A DNA stretch of 64,000 bases from Sepioteuthis lessoniana. Taxonomy: Eukaryota > Mollusca > Cephalopoda > Myopsida > Loliginidae. Below the pieces are notes generated by a model. It ran no database searches. It was not told the origin of the DNA and saw only the letters and a program-made list of their open reading frames with translations. Shown here in pieces: positions 10,251-21,404 of this stretch. The DNA lies in the NCBI GenBank assembly GCA_963585895.1, contig OY757904.1:154905919-154969918 (forward strand), in the 5' to 3' direction. Positions within the stretch are counted from its first letter, which is position 1. Each line of letters begins with the position of its first letter. Made by a program: the position numbers and the translations under genes.

Positions 10251-11098
10251 AGCAATTAATCAGTTAAAGAAATGGTTAATATTGAATTGAATTGGAGTTT
10301 TAGTTTATTCTTGTTGAGAATAAATCCGTAACTACATGACGCATGCAGTCTTGATTGTTTTATTGCTCTTACTCTACAGATAGGTCTACGTTAATCAGTT
10401 AAAGAAATGGTTAATACTGAAATGAATCATTAGATAAATAGATTGTTGAAGCCATTTAACTATGTGTAAGTGAATTCGAACAGGCTCGTTTAAAAATGTT
10501 ACAGACAAACTATTTTTTACGAACCTCATATTTGAGCTTTAGGGAATACGGAGTACGCCTTCATTGCTATCACTCCCAGGTTCACTGTAGATTAGAGCGA
10601 TAGGATCTGATAGGGTCCAATCTATGGGTCAAATAGAACACTTTGATCATTTAAGCAGTGTGTAAACAAATGACTGATGTTTAATAAAATTGTTAGTGAT
10701 TCAAAGCAACACTTGGAACCATATAATTATTTGGCTTCTTTAAAAACGTTATTAACAAAACATGTTTACCAATGTTGATATGCCATTAAAACCAAACCAA
10801 ACCAAATCCCATATATCTAATATATATGTATACAGAAGAGTTGACATTAAATATCCTAAAATGGTTGATATGTCATAAAACCAAATCAAACCAAGCCAAG
10901 CCAATGACTGTATTAAATATTGGTTATAAAACATTAGTAAAATATTGAAGAGTTCTAAATGGTACTTGATGCAACCTTGCTTAACACTTTGCATTATAAA
11001 TTAAGGATCAAGGGTAAAGTGGAGCATTCCAGGGAATGTAGTTGCGCCCTTCCCTATATCTCGGTATTGGCAAGAGAACCTTCGGTTCGAACTCGACA
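10251..11098. repeat. T module copies and spacer, unit A
   Basis: TTAATCAGTTAAAGAAATGG at about 10,256 and again at 10,391 marks two partial T modules. A stretch with CACTCCCAGGTTCACTG and a first CCAAACCAAACC run (10,790-10,905) follow. A GAACCTTCGGTTCGAACTC stretch at about 11,078 resembles a tRNA B box but no tRNA folds around it. No gene is seen. Confidence 0.5.
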
Positions 11099-11490
11099 AC
11101 GAACGCCAACTTTACTAATATATGTATAAAGAGGATTCGGCATTAAATAACCTAGAATGGTTGATATGCCATAAAACCCAACCAAACCAAACGAAACTAA
11201 TGATCAATTCCAATTGGTAATAAAACCTTAGTAAAAGATTGAAGAGTTCTATTCGACCGATAGATTGGACCCAAACAGGTATCAGTACTCATGGTCATCG
11301 TGGAACTGAGAGTAATGATAATGAAAGGGTACTCCATATTTCCGAAAGCCTCAAGAATCGAGCGCCAACATCAGATGCACTTTAATGTCGTGCCCAACAT
11401 CCTGAATGCTTTCATTCTATTCAATATTATTCTTTTGTTTGCATACAGTGAAATGGTTTCAAGTATAATAAATAATTAAATAGTTCCATG
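11099..11490. repeat. Q module, unit A copy 1
   Basis: This dispersed module is recognised by GGCATTAAATAACC, GATATGCCATAAAACC, a CCAAA run, GACCGATAGAT(T/G)GGACC and CAACATCAGATGCACTTTAA. Other copies lie at 18,893-19,020, 22,840-23,200, 34,570-34,960, 44,430-44,740, 48,540-48,880 and 55,760-56,110. A short open frame in it is not shared by all copies. Confidence 0.65.
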
Positions 11491-11753
11491 TGACTTATAG
11501 ATGGCACCCGAAATTGCTGTCCTTTTAAATGTTTTTATTTTCTTAATTTAATCTCAAAACAACAGCAAGAATCGATTAGCTGTGTTAGAGTTAGCGTTTT
11601 GATTTGACACCACAATTGAATATTTGAGAGAATCTGCGCAGAAGAAGAAGAAAAATAAGAAGGAGAATAAAATCGTTGTTACTATGATTATTAAAATTTA
11701 CAAAAAAAGGAGCGTTTTTACCAATATTAAATGAAGTTTTCTATTTTCTTTCG
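11491..11753. repeat. R module, unit A copy 2
   Basis: It carries AGAAGAAGAAAAATAAGAAG and ACTATGATTATTAAAAT, and matches 56,120-56,400, where it leads into a tRNA-Asp gene. Here the module is interrupted by the minus-strand LTR element relic and resumes near 13,440. Confidence 0.55.
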
Positions 11754-13200
11754 AATTCGTAAAGAAAGCCCTAACAGTACTTTAGAAGAAAAAGTAAAAG
11801 CCTAAAACACCTAATGCTACCACAGCCCCCCCCCCACCAAGAGAAAGGGGGAAAAAATGAAATGAATATCCCCCCCAGTAGTCCGCCTCCAAAACTACCA
11901 AAAATTCAGTAGTAAATAAAAGTTAAAACGAAGAAGAAGCATTTGAACTCAGGAGCCAACAGGAAGAAATATATCAATATTGGTCAGTATGTCTTCAAGT
12001 CCTATCAATTTAAAATGCTGAATTTTACAAAATGTTATGCTATATTTTGTTTGTGAAATAATGCTTAAACTATGCGTTTTAAATGTAAACCCACGCTTAC
12101 TCTACTATAAAGCCACATTGATGTTAAGACTCTTTCCAAGTGTCAGCGAACAAGGTAGAATGTTTTTGAATCTCTTCTATATTATAATTTAAAAATTCGT
12201 AAAGAAAGCCCTAACAGTAGTTTAGAAGAAAAAGTAAAAGCCTAAAACACCTAATGCTAGCACAAGCCCTCCCCCGCAAGAGAAAGGGAAAAAAAATAAA
12301 ATAAAATAAAATGAATATTCCCCCCCCCCCCCGCCAGTAGACCGCCTCCAAAACTATCTAAAGTTCAGTAGTAAATAAAAGTTAAAACAAAGAAGAAGCA
12401 TTTGAACTCAGGAGTCAACAGGAAGAAATATATCAATATTGGTCAGTATGTCTTTAAGTCCTATCAATTTAAAATGCTAAATTTTACAAAAAAATTAGGG
12501 ATTAGTAAAAGGGGGTTAACTATACTACATATTATAACATCTCCCTCCTTAATTGAGAGAGGGCTCTTGTTTAATCAGTCTTTTTATATATTTATTTATT
12601 TTTCATTCATAAAATTGTTAATGGGAAGCCATAGTCTTTTATTTATTTATAAAGAGCGGGGGAACTTTAGAGGTCTAGTCACTGGGGAGTCTATATACAC
12701 CGCCGGGATCGTCTTGGTTCTGGAATGGATCTATAGGGCTTGCTGGTATGGGATTCAGTGGTTGGATGCTTTACCAGTACAGGCTGTGTTCGTTCCTCAG
12801 GTATCATTCTCTGGCTGGGGCCTGTCGATGACCCACTCTGAAGTTTACGATGCGGTGAGGGAACATTGGCAATGGTATGTGGTTCTTTTTGTGATTTGTT
12901 TGCATCGGTAATAGGTGGTTGGTCATGTCTGTCCTAAAGTTTTGTGTCTCTTTTATCTGGTCTGATGAACTGCCTATTTCTTTGTGCTACCATTTTCAGA
13001 CTCTATGTATGGCCTTGGACAGGTAGCATAATGGTAAATCATTCCAGGTTCCCATAGCCTTGTTTTCTCATGCTGGACATAGACTTTCTGGCCAGTGTTT
13101 AAATGTGGATATTGTCTGCTATTGTATCTGTTATTGCAGTCCATCGATTTTTCTTTTCGCTTCTGTATTGCAATTCTTGTGTTGTATACCCACATACATA
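11754..13200 (-). mobile_element. 3' end of a minus-strand Ty3/gypsy relic, unit A
   Basis: On the minus strand about 13,195-12,974 encodes the C-terminal part of a retroviral-type integrase (HLNTGQKVYVQ, LWEPGMI, PRPYI, ENGS). A Ser/Pro-rich tail follows to about 12,660, then a short polypurine stretch and an LTR-like start TGTTATAATATG at 12,539 running left. The left part contains a ~290 bp block repeated at 11,754-12,028 and 12,194-12,490, which is single in unit B. Only the element's end is present and it is broken. The plus-strand open frame across 12,402-12,911 is antisense to it and probably meaningless. Confidence 0.55.
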
Positions 13201-13601
13201 TACAAATATAAGCGGAAACATAATCAAAGATGATTTACGAACTTTAATGGACGAACGAACACACTTATTTATAGAAATATGTATCTCTCACACATTATTC
13301 TCGATGTTTCTGTGGTGTGTGGGAGATGGGTGGAGACAGGAACAAACGGCTATATTGACCCAACTTCTTCTCTTGACCATAGCAAGCTGTGTAATCTTCA
13401 AGAACCCACTTAGGACTTCTTCCGCATCTCGGCTGAAGTTGTTTAAAAAAAATAAAAAAAAAATTTTCTCAATATTCAATGACATTCTGCTTTTCATTCT
13501 CTCGTACATTTGAGTTTCATAAACTGAATTGCTTGGAATGGATTATTGGTCACTAAACACCTTGTACATTCATTTTAATGTTAATAAAAAAAAAAAATTA
13601 C
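13201..13601. repeat. Unassigned stretch and end of R module, unit A
   Basis: About 13,201-13,440 shows nothing I recognise. From 13,450 the R module resumes (TTCTCAATATTCAATGA, CTTGGAATGGATTATTGG) and runs into a tRNA relic. Confidence 0.4.
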
Positions 13602-13668
13602 GTCCCCGGCGGGGAATCGAACCCGGTCTCCTTCATGACAAGTGGAAATACCACTACCCTGCCGAGGT
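13602..13668 (-). pseudogene. Decayed tRNA-Asp copy, unit A
   Basis: This is a 67 nt relic. It keeps CGGCGGGGAATCGAACCC (T arm side) and the GTC anticodon, but the anticodon stem no longer pairs and several bases are missing in the D-arm/variable area. The copy at 36,523-36,589 is nearly the same. Confidence 0.85.
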
Positions 13669-14480
13669 CCGGATTGCCAGTTTTGCCTAATTGTTGATAT
13701 TTTAACAGATAATAATAAGACTTGCATAAGGTTGCTGACTGATTATGTTAATTAAAGACCTTGGTTTAAATTTTAGAATTTACCCTCCTATATCTTTTCA
13801 ATGGCCGTCGATGGCAGTGGAAAATAAATTCTAGAAAAAATAGGATCTATGAGTCCCTTGTTGCCGAAACAAAAGGTGGTGGACGTCGATAAATTAATAA
13901 GTTACAAGAACCGATTGGACAAAGAAATCACGTGCCTTGTGTTGCCAACTGCGTCTGAGCATTTGATTTTGTCCCGCGCAAAATAAATCTTGTGTTTACG
14001 GACGGTCACGTGAAATGGTCATCTATATATACACTACACTTTTCCCAATTTAGATCTCTTATTCTTTGCTTTCTCAGTTAGTAACACAGAGCTCAAGACA
14101 CGTGACACTAACATAGTCTGTGACTCAAAGGGCTCGCCCGCTTTCCTCTTTCGTTCTGCCTTCCCGCTGGACGTATTCCAGTCCCACGCACACACACGGC
14201 CTCAGACATTTCGTCACATACAGAGACAGACAGAAAGTCAACGTGGTAGGACATACATCCCTCAAAAATACATTGCCATTCTCGTGTATATTAGTACTTC
14301 GGGTCGAATACTTAGTCAAATCCCATATACAGTCACACAGGACACTTTTTAATATTTTATTTCCTCGAATAGACTTACATAATTGGATATGAATGTAAGG
14401 ATTCTGACATTCTTATCTTTTGTTTTAAGTAAAATACTCATTCACAAAAATATTCTTGATAGTCACACACACACATACAC
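13669..14480 (+). repeat. P module, unit A third direct copy
   Basis: This is the most complete P module. Three CACGTG boxes are at 13,929-13,934, 14,007-14,012 and 14,099-14,104, and a TATATATACAC stretch lies near 14,022. It is uninterrupted at 14,360-14,400, so it shows the empty site of the composite insertion at 583-1,626. Confidence 0.7.
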
Positions 14481-15299
14481 AGAAGAATATTTAAGAAAAA
14501 ATATTCTGACATTCATACCGAATTGTAATGTTTCCTTCTTTTTTTCCTTGGTGATATATACATTTATTTTGTTTTCTATTGCCTTGTGTAATATTCATTT
14601 GCCTACGTTGTTTATATTATTTGCATTTTAACAACATACCCCAAAACACTCTGTCATTTAAGTACACCATTTTGTCGGAATTCTGACTGCTGTTATTAGA
14701 AAGAAAATAGAATTTATTTACTAAGATTTCGTAGGCTTAGTTTATTTTTATAAGTTCCCTTGTAGAAAATCAAGCCGTAACCACATCACGCATGCAATCT
14801 CCATTGTTTTATTAGTCTAACTCTCCAGATAGGTCTTCGTTAATCCATACCTCTTTTCCTCACTTAAGTTTATTCTTGTAAGCTTATCTATAGAAAAGCG
14901 AGCAGTAACTACATCACACATGCATTTTCGATTGTCTTACTACTCTAGTTCTCTAGCTAGGTCTAAGCTAATCAGTTCGTCTTTTTCTTAATTTAATTTA
15001 TTTTCGTAAGTTCTTATGTAGAGGATCAACTTTAATCAAATCACGCATGCAATCTCCATTGTATTACTGCTCCAACTCTCCTGCTAGGTCTACGTTAATC
15101 ACTGAAAGAAATGGTTAACATTAAATTGAATTGTTAGTGTTAGATAAATTTATAATTGAAACCATTTTACTGTGAATAAACAAATACGAAATGGCTCGTT
15201 TAAAATGTTAGCGACAAACTATTTGTTGACGAATCTTATATTTGATTTATATATCTACAAAGAGTATTGGCAGTAAACAACATACTTGAGTTGATATGC
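14481..15299. repeat. T module array, unit A
   Basis: Three successive degenerate repeats of about 120 bp (14,740-15,110) each contain a CACGCATGCAATCTCCATTG-like sequence and AGGTCTACGTTAATC. This gives the uninterrupted version of the LINE target (15,095-15,150). No gene is seen. Confidence 0.55.
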
Positions 15300-16330
15300 C
15301 GCCACCGGCCTACGAACGTAAACATATCAGATTATACCTTCGCCCTACAGAAATAACATCCGGGCGGGACCGGAAATGATGAAGCCCTTTTTCGACTCTA
15401 ACTGGCCGTTACAGCTAAGAAAGGGATGAATTAACATTTATCAACATTTGCAAAACACTTCTGCCAGAAATAATTCTATAAAAATGGAGGTAATGCTCTT
15501 CGCTAGCCCATACCGGACTATAGAAGTACTTTTTTTTGCGTCCATTTTTTGTAGAAGAACTTCCTATTCACGTGGCGCGACAGAAGTGGAGTCCCCTTTC
15601 TTCCATATGAAAAAAAGCTTCAAAATTTGAAAATTCAGACGTTCCTGCGGACGCTCTAGGGCATTTGTGTGTGGCCTTTCCTCTCCAATTCTTGGGTTGC
15701 ATTCGGTAGGCCGTCTAACCTCTGGGCGGTTCTGCCGGATGTGCCTCGGCACTGGAGATTTCCTCCGGCCTCAGGGGGCCATCCCCCCAGGCTTATACCT
15801 CCTTGGGGGGTTTATTACCAGGCGCCTGAGGCGCCCAAAATGGAGAATGCCGACGGGACCGAAGGTATTTTTGGCCTTGCCGGACGCGTGTGGGCTTCGG
15901 CCCTACAACCGGGGCCACCTTAAAAAGGGGCTTGTGGCATATTCGTGCGTTGGTGGGACGCTTTGATGAATACAGAGGTCTCTGCGGACGCTCTAGGGCG
16001 TTTGTATGTGGCTTTCCTCTCCGGTTCTTGTGTTACATTCAGTAGACCGTCTTACCTCTGAGCGGTTCTGCCGGGTGTGCCTCGGCACTGGAGATTTCCT
16101 CCGGCCTCAGGGGGCCATCTCCCCCAGGCTTTTACCCCCTTTCGGGGGGTTTATTACCTGGCGCCCCTAAAAAGGGAATGTCGACGAGGCCGAAGGTATT
16201 TTTGGCCTTGCCGGTCGCGTGTGGGCTTCGGCCCTGCAACCGGGCCCACCTTAAAAACCTCCTTGTGGCCTATTCGTGCGTTGGTGGGACGCAGCGATAT
16301 ATAACAGAGGTCTCACTAAGACCAGCCAGT
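15300..16330 (+). mobile_element. GC-rich LTR-like repeat, second site, unit A
   Basis: It is a relative of 8,456-10,250. ACATCCGGGCGGGACCGGAAATG lies at about 15,355, then two GC-rich units at about 15,646-15,978 and 15,979-16,313, then CTAAGACCAGCCAGTCTTAA. Open frames of up to about 106 codons overlap the units but are not maintained between them. Unit B carries four GC-rich units at this site. Confidence 0.5.
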
Positions 16331-16762
16331 CTTAACAATCCCTCGGTTCCGCTTTATCTATTGAGTCGCCTTCTTTTGCTCATGTCGTTTTTAGCTGCAT
16401 ATCGCTTTCATTACTTCTCGCTATATATCTTATTCACTTTAAAATATTATGAGGGAAATTTCGGAAATTTGACTACAGTGAATAATATTTTGTTTTAACA
16501 TAGAAGTCCATACTTTCCGTTATACAAGGGGGTATGAAAACGATGGACATGATGGGGTATGTAAAAGTGAACAGGAAACCCCCTTGCACGCGTCAGAAAT
16601 CAGTCGAGCCCCAAATTAACTTGTACCATAGCCAGGATAAGGCTATGTGTGAAATGGACATGGAATGTTCATAACCACATGGAGAAAACTTAGAACATAG
16701 TATCTCGAAATACAAAAAACATGTAACGCCTTCTTAGTTCAGGTACAAACCCTTTATTACCT
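16331..16762. other. Sequence between GC repeats and CsRn1-like relic, unit A
   Basis: This is AT-rich and otherwise unrecognised. It contains ATAGCCAGGATAAGGCTATG, an imperfect inverted repeat near 16,630. Unit B has the same stretch shortened. No gene is seen. Confidence 0.3.
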
Positions 16763-18892
16763 TTGAGTTTAAAAGTTCTTCGACATAAGGCGAGAGACAC
16801 TATCATTTTATGCTGGCCCCAATCTCGCGCGGCGCCCATAGCGGGCAAATTTGTCTCGCCTCAGCAAGCCCCAAAAATCAACCGTCGAGCAGACCACATA
16901 GCAGACTTATTGTCCACCCAGTCACCTGCTATATCTAGTGTGCAGACGTCAGATAGGGACGACCTGCTCTTGAAACTAATGGAGAGACAGAAGCGGATGG
17001 ATGCCCGCATGGATAAGATGGCGGAAGACATCGCCAGACTTACATGTAAACAAAAGCAGGGACAAAGGAACTGGGTCAACCGCAGCCAGTCTAGGGAACG
17101 AGGACAGGAAAAGGCGATTTGTTGGAAACATAAGAGGTTTGGTGAGAATGCAAATTCTTGTATTCCACCCTGCAACTATAAGGGACAGGGAAAAGCATAG
17201 ACCGACAGAAGAAAGCGGCATCAACTGTCGGTGCATCCCTCTCTGGCCACCTACTTAACGTAGTAAACAGAAAAACAGGTATGTCTTTTTTAGTGGACAG
17301 TGGGGCACAGGTGTCCCTCATTCCTGCAACATCAACTGACAAAAGATCTCCTCCCTGTAAATTTACACTCCGAGCCGTAAACGTTTCATTAATACACACA
17401 TATGGGGAGAGGTGCATGGACCTCAACTTGGGTTTACGCAGATCGTTTACCCACGTTTTTATAGTGGCTAATGTAAACATTGCTATACTTGGCACTGATT
17501 TTTTGAAAGCGTTTGGCCTTGTTGCAGATATGACGGGCCAGTGTTTAAGAGACCCTGACACACAACTTGCAACATGTTGTGTGGTGATGGCCGGCACGTC
17601 GGTAGGCCCACAGGTGGCATACGCGAACAAGGACGATGCTTTCCTGACACTATTGAAGGAATATCCTTCAATATCTGTCCCCTCCTTTCATAAGGAAGTT
17701 TTGCCACATTCCATAACACACGACATAGAGACAAAAGGCCCACCCATCCATAGTAAAGCTAGGCGTTTAGCACCAGATAAGGCAAAAGCTGCGAAAGCAG
17801 AAATTCAGCAAATGATGAAGCTTGGCATAGTCCGCCCTTCAAAGAGCGAATGGGCTTCGCCTCTGCACTTAGTCAGTAAAGGCCCTAACACATGGCGTGT
17901 ATGCAGAGACTATAGAGCTCTGAATGCTGCAACCAAACCGGACAGATATCCTGTCCTGCATATCCAAGACGTAACGGCAGTAGCCCAGAATAATAAGATT
18001 TTCACGAAATTAGATCTAATTCGGGCATATCACCAAATACCATTGGAGCCTGATCACATTCCCAAAACGGCCATTATTATGCCGCTTGGAATGTTTGAAT
18101 TTGTACGTGTTCCATTTGGGTTGCGGAATGCAGCACAGACATTCCAAAGGTTTATAGACAAGGTTTTGCCCGATTTGCCGTTCGTGTGTGCATATATAGA
18201 CGATGTCCTCATTGCTAGCAAAAATATGCAGGAACACATAGACCATGTGCGTCAAGTGTTTGAACGCCTGAAACAATATGGTGTAGTTTAAAACCCATTG
18301 AAGTGTACCTTTGGTCAATCCGAAGTTATATTTTTGGGACAGCATATTTCAGAGATGGGAATTTCCCCATCACCGGAGACGGTTAAGTGTATTCGAGATT
18401 TTCCTATTCCTGCTAAAATGAGACAGTTACGTCAATTTTTAGGACTTGTAAATTTTTACCCTAGGTTCCTCCCTCACTGTGCCCAAGTACTTTTGCCATC
18501 GACAGGTATGTTTACAAATGCGAAGAACTGCGACATAGCATTGTCAGAGAATGCAGTAACGGCATTCAACAAGGTGAAGGCCATATTGGAAGACACCACC
18601 AAGTTATCTCACATTCAACCCGATTGTGAACTTTGCCTGGCAGTGGACGCATCCGCAACTGGAATTGGAGCCGTCCTGCAGCAGAAATGCAACAATGACT
18701 GGTGACCTATTTCTTTCTTCTCCAGGAAATTTACAGACGCGGAAACACGCTTCAGCACGTTTTCCAGAGAATTGTTAGCCTCATTCTCGGCATTGCGACA
18801 TTTTCGTCAACTCCTAGAAGGGCTGCAGTTTTATATTCTTACGGACCACAAGCCTCTACTCGGCGCCTTACAATCTTCTTCGGATAAATACT
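16763..18892 (+). mobile_element. CsRn1-like Ty3/gypsy relic, unit A
   Basis: It holds the end of gag, the protease and the reverse transcriptase, with only the start of RNase H. The gag end carries C-x2-H-x9-C-x3-C (CWKH...CIPPC), the CHCC box known from the CsRn1 clade of Ty3/gypsy elements. The protease shows VDSGAQVSLIP, and the RT shows KLDLIRAYHQIP, PFGLRNAAQTFQRF and YIDDVL. No LTR is visible, it has several breaks, and it is a fossil. It differs from the unit B copy by about 7% of residues, more than the flanking LINE does. Confidence 0.85.
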
Positions 18893-19329
18893 CAAAATTC
18901 GAGCGTCAACATCGGATGCACTTTAATATCCTCTCCAATATCCTGAATGCTTTCATTCAATTCAATATTATTCTTTTGATTGCATACAGTTAAACGCTTT
19001 TAAGTATAATAAATTATTAGATAGTTCTATACGACTCATAGATAAGAAAGCGAAATGTTTTAAATATCTTATATCTGTAATTTATTTATTTAATCTTATA
19101 ACAGCAGTAAAAAACTGTGGGTGTGTGTTTCTATGTGCAAACAATATATGCAACGTGGACTACAAGTCAATACAAGAAAAAACTTTTTTTATATATATAC
19201 CATCTAGTAAAAAAGGAAACATTACAGAGACAGTATTAAATTTCGAATATAGTTTGTTAAATATACGTGTGTGTGTATGTGTGTGTTTTTGTGAAACTGT
19301 GCATGAAAGTAAGACGAATATTAGGCTGA
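18893..19329. repeat. Q module fragment and spacer, unit A copy 2
   Basis: CAACATCGGATGCACTTTAA near 18,907 places the join in the middle of a Q module. A spacer follows with GGGTGTGTGTT and a TGTGTGTATGTGTGTG run near 19,270. This matches the spacer interrupted by the BEL relic in the 3,800-6,500 region and so shows its approximate empty site. No gene is seen. Confidence 0.55.
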
Positions 19330-19970
19330 ATGAGTATTTTGTTTCAGAATGAAGGGTAAGATTGTCAGAATTCTTATTTATGTTTATGTGTTTTTATCTA
19401 GGTGTATTCGGGAAGAGTAAATATTAAAAATGTCCTGTAGACTATATGTGTATGTTGACTTAATATTACATACAAGGTAGTAATACGCAGAAGAAGGGCA
19501 ATGTATTTTAGAAGGCCGTGTTTTCTCCCCTGTTGGTCATTTGTCTCTTTAAGGATTTGAAGAAGAGTCTGAGGCCATGTGCCAGTGTGTCCAGCCTAAA
19601 GGCAGAAGGGGAAAGAAAACAGGTCGCACACTATATAGGCAGCCATGTTAGATGTTTTGAGCTGGATGTCGCAAGCTGAGACAGCGAGGAATGAGAGAAT
19701 AAGCTTTCGAAAGTGTAGACTATATATAGTAAACATGTCATATGAAGAGCCCGGAATACGTGATTTATTTTGCAGAGGAGAAAACTGTGTGTGCGGATGT
19801 AGTTGGGCGCACAATTTACGTGATTTCTTTGTCCAATAGTTTCAGGAAACTAATTAATATACCTATATGAGGAATTTTTATTAGGGGAACGAGTGATTTA
19901 TTGATAATATTTTAAAGAATAATTTTGCACAGACGGACATCGACGAGCAATTAAAAAATATAGGAGTGAA
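19330..19970 (-). repeat. P module, inverted copy 2, unit A
   Basis: Its reverse complement aligns with the direct P modules. TATATAGTAAACATGTCATATG near 19,723 is the decayed counterpart of the CACGTG-containing part. The module is followed by a decayed tRNA rather than a working one. Confidence 0.65.
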
Positions 19971-20121
19971 AATGCTAAAATACACATTTTTTGTGTAAGA
20001 ATTAGTGTTCTGATCTAAGAGCTTATTTTCTTTCGTACATTTGACGAATTGTCCTTCTTTAGACGAATTATAGGAAGTAAAAGAGCTTACACAGACATTG
20101 TTATAGTATGAAAAGGTTTAC

Positions 20122-20193
20122 CTTCACGGCGGGGAAGCGAATATCGGTCTCTCGCGTGAAAGTCGGTGATATTTACCTCTATACTACCGAGGA
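20122..20193 (-). pseudogene. Decayed tRNA-Asp copy with Glu-type anticodon TTC, unit A
   Basis: It is full length at 72 nt, but the anticodon loop reads CTTTCAC, giving TTC (Glu). The anticodon stem (ACCGA/GCGAG) and T stem do not pair, and the B box reads ATATTCGCTTC. It is almost certainly not functional. The unit B copy at 45,846-45,917 shares the anticodon. Confidence 0.85.
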
Positions 20194-20623
20194 CCGGCTT
20201 AAACAAACTTTCTCACTGCTCATATTTTAACACATAATAATAACATCACTCGCACGTGGTTGTCTACTGACTTGAAACTGTAAACAGTATCTGATCACAA
20301 TGTTCATAGACGATCAGTACTATAGACTTATGCATAAAGCTCACATCAATCCTGACATCTCTCAGTCTGTCTATCTATCTATCTATGTATCTGTGTTTTG
20401 TGATGCCACTTGCGTAATGTGAACATTTTTCAGCTTTCATGTTCAGCTTTTGAAATTTTACATATGAATGTCTCTATTTACATGTTCTCACCTCTTGAAT
20501 GAAGTATATATCAATATTAATATTCTCTCTCTCTATCGCTCTCTTTATCTATCTATCCGTTTTATGATGACATTCTGAAACGAAGTATAGGAAGCAAATA
20601 AGACATTGTATTAAAAGACTTAC
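20194..20623. repeat. tRNA spacer with CTAT microsatellite, unit A
   Basis: This is AT-rich spacer with a (CTAT)n run near 20,370-20,395 and a second near 20,540. The same spacer is found at 45,918-46,347 and, in part, at 44,150-44,400. No gene is seen. Confidence 0.5.
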
Positions 20624-20695
20624 CTCCCCGGCGGGGAATCGAACCCCGGTCTCCCGCGTGACAGGCGGGGATACTTACCACTATACTACCGAGGA
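20624..20695 (-). tRNA. tRNA-Asp(GTC)
   Basis: It is identical over 72 nt to the gene at 7,516. A GTAAGTCTTTTAAT sequence after the 3' end gives a four-T terminator. It sits between two decayed relatives (20,122 and 21,334). Its exact counterpart in unit B (46,348) has decayed, so loss there is recent. Confidence 0.96.
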
Positions 20696-20890
20696 CGGGG
20701 TAGTCTAAATCACTTCACGGCTGATATTTTTACTATAATGACATCACTCGCTGAAGGTCGACTACTGACTCGAAACGTTAAAGAATCTCTGATGAGAATG
20801 TTTATCAATCAGTACTACAGATAAGGTAGTTTATATCAACATCAATATCAATATTAATACCTATCTATCTTCCTCCCCTTTTCTCTCTCA

Positions 20891-20968
<78 letters not shown>

Positions 20969-21333
20969 CCCTTTTTTTGTAATCTGAACATTACACAGCT
21001 TTCCCATTTATGTTGTGTATTTTAAGATTTTAGATATCAACTCTCACCTGTTTACACAGGCTCAATTTAATTTCATAACAGCAGCAATGATCGATTATTT
21101 TTCTTAGAATTTCTTCTCTCATTCGACTCCACATTGAAGATTTGAAAAAGTCTCTTGTAGAAGAAGTAAGTCCTTGTTTCTATGTTAATCTAACTTTAAA
21201 GATGAAAGAAGACTTTTTCTCTAAATGTTATATGAAATTTGTTATTTTTTACGTTCATTTGAATTTTGTTACTGGATGTGCTGTGAATGGAACATCTGGA
21301 TTTGACACATACAGTTTTAAGTAAGATTATTGC
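20696..21333. repeat. Spacer with CT/TA microsatellite, unit A
   Basis: It contains a (CT)n then (TA)n run at about 20,880-20,970, longer than in unit B (46,590-46,660). The remainder is AT-rich non-coding sequence. A 60-codon open frame at 21,142-21,324 is kept in unit B, but resembles nothing I know and abuts a tRNA relic. Confidence 0.55.
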
Positions 21334-21404
21334 CTCCCGGTGGGTAATCGGACCCCTGTTGTCTTCGTGACAGACGAGGAAACTAACCACAATACTATAG
21401 AGGA
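21334..21404 (-). pseudogene. Decayed tRNA-Asp copy, unit A
   Basis: This 71 nt relic has the GTC anticodon retained but mismatched acceptor, T and anticodon stems (start CCTCTATAG, B box region GGTCCGATTACC). The unit B copy at 47,023-47,093 has a GAT anticodon. Confidence 0.8.

Noticed and set aside
11041-11110. A B-box-like GGTTCGAACTC stretch suggesting another tRNA
   Set aside because: No A box at the right distance and no cloverleaf can be drawn. At most it is a decayed tRNA-type SINE piece.
12402-12911. A 169-codon plus-strand open frame with hydrophobic stretches that looks like a membrane protein
   Set aside because: It lies antisense to the Ty3/gypsy pol end and LTR, is not preserved in unit B, and has no recognisable domain.
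15667-15966. Arg/Gly/Pro-rich open frames across the GC-rich repeats (also 38,837-39,325 and 39,504-39,920)
   Set aside because: Frames change from unit to unit and occur on both strands. GC-rich sequence has few stops; there is no evidence of selection on a protein.
21142-21324. A 60-codon frame conserved in unit B
   Set aside because: Conservation equals that of surrounding non-coding DNA, it has no known domain, and it ends against a tRNA relic.
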